Positions 60,759 through 64,000 of a stretch of 64,000 bases of DNA are shown here, one piece after another. Position 1 is the stretch's first letter. Each line of letters opens with the position of its first letter. Source of the stretch: Bacillota bacterium (lineage in GTDB: Bacteria; Bacillota; Clostridia; Acetivibrionales; DSM-1351); assembly GCA_023409265.1 (NCBI GenBank), contig JAEYHZ010000036.1:1-64000 (forward strand). Reading direction: 5' to 3'. The notes below the pieces were generated by a model, which saw only the letters and a program-made list of their open reading frames with translations, did not search any database and was not told where the DNA came from. Both the position numbers and the translations under genes were made by a program.

Positions 60759-61643
60759 ATGTTGAAATATGAGTCGTTGAAAGAATTACAGGAGCTGGCA
60801 ATTCAGAATGACAAAAACATATCGGAGATTGTGCTAGAGGATCAGGTGTTTCGGTCCGGGAAGACAGCAAAAAATCTGATTGATGAAATGACATACATTT
60901 TTGATGTAATGTGCGAATCCGTTACAAAAGGAATTAACTCCTCTTTAAAATCCGAGTCAGGTCTTGTGGGTGGAGATGCTTCCAAATTGAAAAAGGCCAT
61001 ACAGGAGGGAAAGACACTGGCCGGCAGTGTAATGGATTCAGCCATACTTAAGGCTATAGCAGTTGCTGAGGTAAATGCCTGCATGGGAAGAATTGTTGCC
61101 GCACCTACAGCCGGCTCCTGTGGTATAATACCGGCTGCTTTGGTTACTGTGATGGAAGAGAGAAATGTACCTAAAGAAAAGGTTGTTATGGCACTGTTTG
61201 CCTCAGCCGGTATTGGGCAGGTCATAGCCTGCAGAGCCAGTCTTTCAGGTGCTGAAGGGGGCTGCCAGGCCGAATGCGGAAGTGCTTCTGCTATGGCGGC
61301 AGCAGCCTTGGTGGAAATTGCAGGAGGGACACCCCAAATGGCAGCTAATGCTTGTGCAATTTCGCTTAAGAATGTACTTGGACTAGTTTGTGATCCGGTG
61401 GGAGGACTTGTGGAGGTGCCCTGCGTCAAGCGCAATGCGGCTGGTGTTGCAAATGCATTTGTGGCAGCTGATATGGCTCTGGCCGGAATAGAGAGTGTAA
61501 TTCCTGCGGATGAAGTAATTGATGCAATGAAGTCAATCGGAGATCTTATGCCTGTTTGTCTGAAGGAAACTGCAGAGGGAGGACTGGCTGCAACACCCAC
61601 AGGATTGGGAATCGCTCAAAAAATATTCGGTGTCTGCAAATAA
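60759..61643 (+). CDS. sdaAA: L-serine dehydratase, alpha subunit
   Basis: A 294-residue catalytic subunit binding a 4Fe-4S cluster. AAPTAGSCGIIPAAL, EGGCQAECGSASAMAAAA and the cysteines of LVCDPVGGLVEVPCVKRN are characteristic. The ATG at 60759 follows AAAGGA; GTG 60729 is in frame but has no site. It is 81 bases after the beta subunit, in one operon. Confidence 0.94.
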   Translation: MLKYESLKELQELAIQNDKNISEIVLEDQVFRSGKTAKNLIDEMTYIFDVMCESVTKGINSSLKSESGLVGGDASKLKKAIQEGKTLAGSVMDSAILKAIAVAEVNACMGRIVAAPTAGSCGIIPAALVTVMEERNVPKEKVVMALFASAGIGQVIACRASLSGAEGGCQAECGSASAMAAAALVEIAGGTPQMAANACAISLKNVLGLVCDPVGGLVEVPCVKRNAAGVANAFVAADMALAGIESVIPADEVIDAMKSIGDLMPVCLKETAEGGLAATPTGLGIAQKIFGVCK

Positions 61644-61647
61644 ACCC

Positions 61648-62238
61648 TTATTCAGTCTGAACTGAAATTTGTTGAGGTCCTTCCTCAAAACGGTTAGGTG
61701 TGCTAACCATGAGCAGCTTAACTATTTTGCTGGTATTATTCTCCCAATTGTGGGATGAGGTCGAACGGATATGAACTGAATCACCGGGATATAATTCATT
61801 TTTTTCACCATCATAATAATACGTCAATATGCCCTCCAGAATGTAAATGAATTCTTCACCTTCATGGGCGTATGTGAGCACAGTTTCATTGTCCTTCTTC
61901 GGATAAACCTCCACCAGCCGGGGAAACATTTTTTTATCATTGAGGCTGTGTGACAAATGATATTGTATGAAATTATCCTTATCCATAAATATGACTTCCC
62001 GTTCGTAGCTCTTCTGAATAAACCTGCTCTGCTCCTTGGTAAGAGTGAAGAAGTAATTGATATCTACACCTAAAGCTTTTGCAATATTATCGAGAGAGTC
62101 GATGGCTACCGTAGTCAATCCTCTTTCCAGCTGCGATAAAAAACCTACAGATAAATCGGTAAGTTGGCTTAATTCCTTCAAAGTAAGTTTTTTGTCCAAG
62201 CGCAGCTTGTTAATTTTTGAGCCGATTTCAGAAAACAT
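61648..62238 (-). CDS. XRE-cupin transcriptional regulator
   Basis: A 196-residue regulator. An XRE helix-turn-helix is at about 8-63 (LTLKELSQLTDLSVGFLSQLERG), and a cupin sensor domain at about 110-185 with YAHEGEEFIYILEG. The start at 62238 follows GGAGGAT; 62271 is an upstream in-frame ATG without one. It is convergent with sdaAA and divergent from proC. Such regulators sense small metabolites; it is the best local candidate for the regulon motif shared by proC, hyp and fumarase. Confidence 0.88.
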   Translation of the reverse strand: MFSEIGSKINKLRLDKKLTLKELSQLTDLSVGFLSQLERGLTTVAIDSLDNIAKALGVDINYFFTLTKEQSRFIQKSYEREVIFMDKDNFIQYHLSHSLNDKKMFPRLVEVYPKKDNETVLTYAHEGEEFIYILEGILTYYYDGEKNELYPGDSVHIRSTSSHNWENNTSKIVKLLMVSTPNRFEEGPQQISVQTE

Positions 62239-62526
62239 AAATATCCTCCGTTTTATATTGATTATAAGCATATGTAAAATAGAAAATTTCAGACTGCAAA
62301 AAATTTTCTTAATCTTTACCGAGTATCAAGGAAGCAAAGGAGTCTTAAAGGACAGCATGGACATTGAACGCCTCGTTCCAAACATTTAACATATATTATA
62401 TCAAATTTTAATATAAATGAATACTTTGCAAAGAAAAAAAGTACTGAGAATTCAATTTATCGTTAATTTATCGTATTTTTAATGAAAATTTATTACTTTA
62501 ATATTTAAAAAGCAAAAGGAATAATA

Positions 62527-62576
62527 TTGACTAAAATATTACTTCTGCTAAAATTGTATTTAGTAATGTTAAATTC
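62527..62576 (+). promoter_or_regulatory. proC promoter and regulon motif
   Basis: TTGACT (62527-62532), 15 bases, CTAAAAT (62548-62554) and TTTAGTAAT (62559-62567). Sequence blocks and spacing equal those before the hydroxyproline operon. The rest of the 421-base gap to the cupin regulator holds a small AT hairpin near 62283 and no gene. Confidence 0.7.
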
Positions 62577-62659
62577 TGTATATCTTTTTGAGGATATTTA
62601 TAGACAACGGTCTTTACATGACCTCGGAATAATTGTTAGTATGTGAATGGAGGAGGCAT

Positions 62660-63469
62660 ATGGAGAGAAAAATTGGTTTTATTGGTGCTGGCAGCATTGG
62701 ATCAGCCATGATCAAGGCGCTCGTTAAATCAGGTTTTACCAAAGCATCAAATATATATGCGGCGAATAACAGTCATATGGAAAAACTCAAGGAGCTGCAG
62801 GATGAGACAGGTATTGCAATATGCCAAAGCAATATCGAACTGGTACATAAATCAGATGTTATTGTTATGGCAGTAAAACCACAGAGTATAAAAAATGTAA
62901 CTGCAGAAATCAGAGAAAGTTTTGGAAACAAGCTGCTGATAACAATTGCAGCCGGAGTACCCATTAAGGTTTTCGAGGGTATTTTGGGAACCGGAAGCAG
63001 AGTATTCCGTGCCATGCCAAATTTACCGGTACTTGTCGGAGAAGGTATGACAATTATTACATATAATAGCGGAATGGAAGCTTCAGATATAAAGTATGTT
63101 AAATTACTATTTGAAGAATTCGGAAGAGTGGAAGAGATGGATGAAAGCCTTCTCAGCACAGTTATTTCCCTTACTGCAAGCAGTCCGGCATATGTTTTCA
63201 TGCTGCTGGAAGCCATGGCAACTTCAGCTGTAAAGATTGGACTTCCGGTAGAACTGGCATACAAAATATCTGCTCAATCAATACTCGGCTCGGCAAAAAA
63301 GTATCTTGAGGATGGGCAAAACCTTGATTTTTCTTCAAATGAACCGGACTTAAAAATGGAATTGCCCGAGGATACATCAGTATTGTTTAACCGGAACAGA
63401 ATCAGAATTGCGGTTGCTGAAGCAATAGAGGCTTGCAATAAAAAAGCCTGGGAATTTGAGAAGATTTAA
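62660..63469 (+). CDS. proC: Pyrroline-5-carboxylate reductase
   Basis: A 269-residue NAD(P)H-dependent reductase turning P5C into proline. The dinucleotide loop IGFIGAGSIGSAM starts at about residue 5; VMAVKPQ, VFRAMPNLPVLVGEG and LTASSPAYVFMLLEAMA are family motifs. The start at 62660 follows GGAGGAGG. In hydroxyproline users the enzyme completes reduction of HypD-derived P5C; the shared promoter motif supports that role here. Confidence 0.94.
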   Translation: MERKIGFIGAGSIGSAMIKALVKSGFTKASNIYAANNSHMEKLKELQDETGIAICQSNIELVHKSDVIVMAVKPQSIKNVTAEIRESFGNKLLITIAAGVPIKVFEGILGTGSRVFRAMPNLPVLVGEGMTIITYNSGMEASDIKYVKLLFEEFGRVEEMDESLLSTVISLTASSPAYVFMLLEAMATSAVKIGLPVELAYKISAQSILGSAKKYLEDGQNLDFSSNEPDLKMELPEDTSVLFNRNRIRIAVAEAIEACNKKAWEFEKI

Positions 63470-63522
63470 TAAATAAAGGTATTTATAGCAATAGTTATTA
63501 TATTCTGAAAGGAAGTATATTT

Positions 63523-64000
63523 ATGAAGGTAAATGAAAAAATACTTGAATTACGGAAACTACTTGATATTTATGGCCTGGATGCCTATATTATTCCAAGC
63601 CCCGATCCCCACATGAGCGAATACGTTGCAGACCATTGGAAGGCACGAAGCTGGATATCGGGTTTTACAGGTTCAGCAGGAACTTTTGTGGTAACAAAAA
63701 AAGAAAGCGGCTTATGGACTGATGGACGTTATTTCATACAGGCTGAAAATCAGCTAGAAGGTACTGAAATTAAATTATTCAAAATGGGAAATACCGGAGT
63801 GCCTACATACACAGAATGGATTGAAAGTGTTTTGAAACCAGGAGAATGTGTTGGTTTTTCAGGAAAAATGATTTCCCAATTCACATACAAGGAGATGGAG
63901 GATAAATTCTCCAAAAAAGGAATATCAATTAATACCCGGCATGATCTGATTGATGAAATCTGGAAGGATCGGCCCGAAATTCCTGCTGCACAGGTATTTG
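63523..64000 (+). CDS. pepP: Xaa-Pro aminopeptidase, N-terminal part
   Basis: The first 159 codons of a peptidase M24B protein cut by the window end. The creatinase N-terminal domain is recognisable from DAYIIPSPDPHMSEYVADHW, then SGFTGSAGTFVV and GLWTDGRYFIQA. Members of the family cleave N-terminal residues before proline. GAAAGGAAG precedes the ATG. It follows proC by 53 bases and probably shares its transcript, so it could supply proline or hydroxyproline from peptides. Confidence 0.9.
   Translation, partial: MKVNEKILELRKLLDIYGLDAYIIPSPDPHMSEYVADHWKARSWISGFTGSAGTFVVTKKESGLWTDGRYFIQAENQLEGTEIKLFKMGNTGVPTYTEWIESVLKPGECVGFSGKMISQFTYKEMEDKFSKKGISINTRHDLIDEIWKDRPEIPAAQVF

Noticed and set aside
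60842..61600. 252-codon ORF antisense to sdaAA
   Set aside because: It mirrors the codon pattern of a certain gene on the other strand and has an Ala/Ser/Pro-rich shadow composition.

Overview
The window is a 64 kb AT-rich piece of a Gram-positive anaerobe of the class Clostridia. Strong AGGAGG-type ribosome binding sites, an IspH-ribosomal protein S1 fusion, glycyl-radical and cobalamin-dependent fermentation enzymes and a LytR-CpsA-Psr protein all fit. The gene set most resembles the cellulolytic clostridia (Ruminiclostridium group), but that placement is an inference. No rRNA, CRISPR array, prophage or intact insertion sequence was seen. There is one tRNA (Leu, CAG).

Layout. 0.4-4.1 kb: soluble biotin transcarboxylase operon (12S-1.3S-5S type) behind a consensus promoter. 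4.3-9.7 kb: small regulators, a GH88/105 hydrolase with an RpiR regulator, and a flavoprotein. 9.9-17 kb: HutP, chorismate mutase, cmk, ispH-rpsA, cheR, tRNA-Leu and murD. 17.2-19.4 kb: a paired radical SAM/DUF DNA-repair module on the minus strand. 19.7-25.2 kb: ACT/UPF0210 pair, a TetR-controlled flavodoxin-ferredoxin, DUF2752 and an LCP protein. 25.5-33.6 kb: a copper module (DUF2318, an HMA-SafE-double cupredoxin fusion, CopA, CopZ) followed by a two-component system whose sensor loop is rich in Met, His and Cys. 33.7-39.8 kb: a complete vanG-type glycopeptide-resistance set, vanR-vanS-vanG-vanXY-vanT. 39.9-44.3 kb: small membrane proteins, one broken by an in-frame stop, plus HAD, GNAT and EamA genes.

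44.6-64 kb is an amino-acid fermentation island: a two-subunit class I fumarase (possible mesaconase); P5C dehydrogenase; trans-4-hydroxyproline dehydratase with its activase; a P-loop protein with an alanyl-tRNA-editing-like end; glutamate mutase GlmS-GlmL-GlmE; methylaspartate ammonia-lyase; an AtuA/DUF4387 pair; two-subunit serine dehydratase; a cupin regulator; P5C reductase; and an Xaa-Pro peptidase cut by the window end.

Read together, the genes predict the route Xaa-Pro/Hyp peptides -> hydroxyproline -> P5C -> either proline (ProC) or glutamate (RocA) -> 3-methylaspartate -> mesaconate -> citramalate. The hyp and proC promoters share the same -35, -10 and downstream motif at identical spacing, and the fumarase promoter carries a near-identical 21 bp motif. 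This points to one regulon. The least explained parts are the AtuA/DUF4387 pair, the P-loop/editing-like fusion, and several large palindromic or structured intergenic elements.
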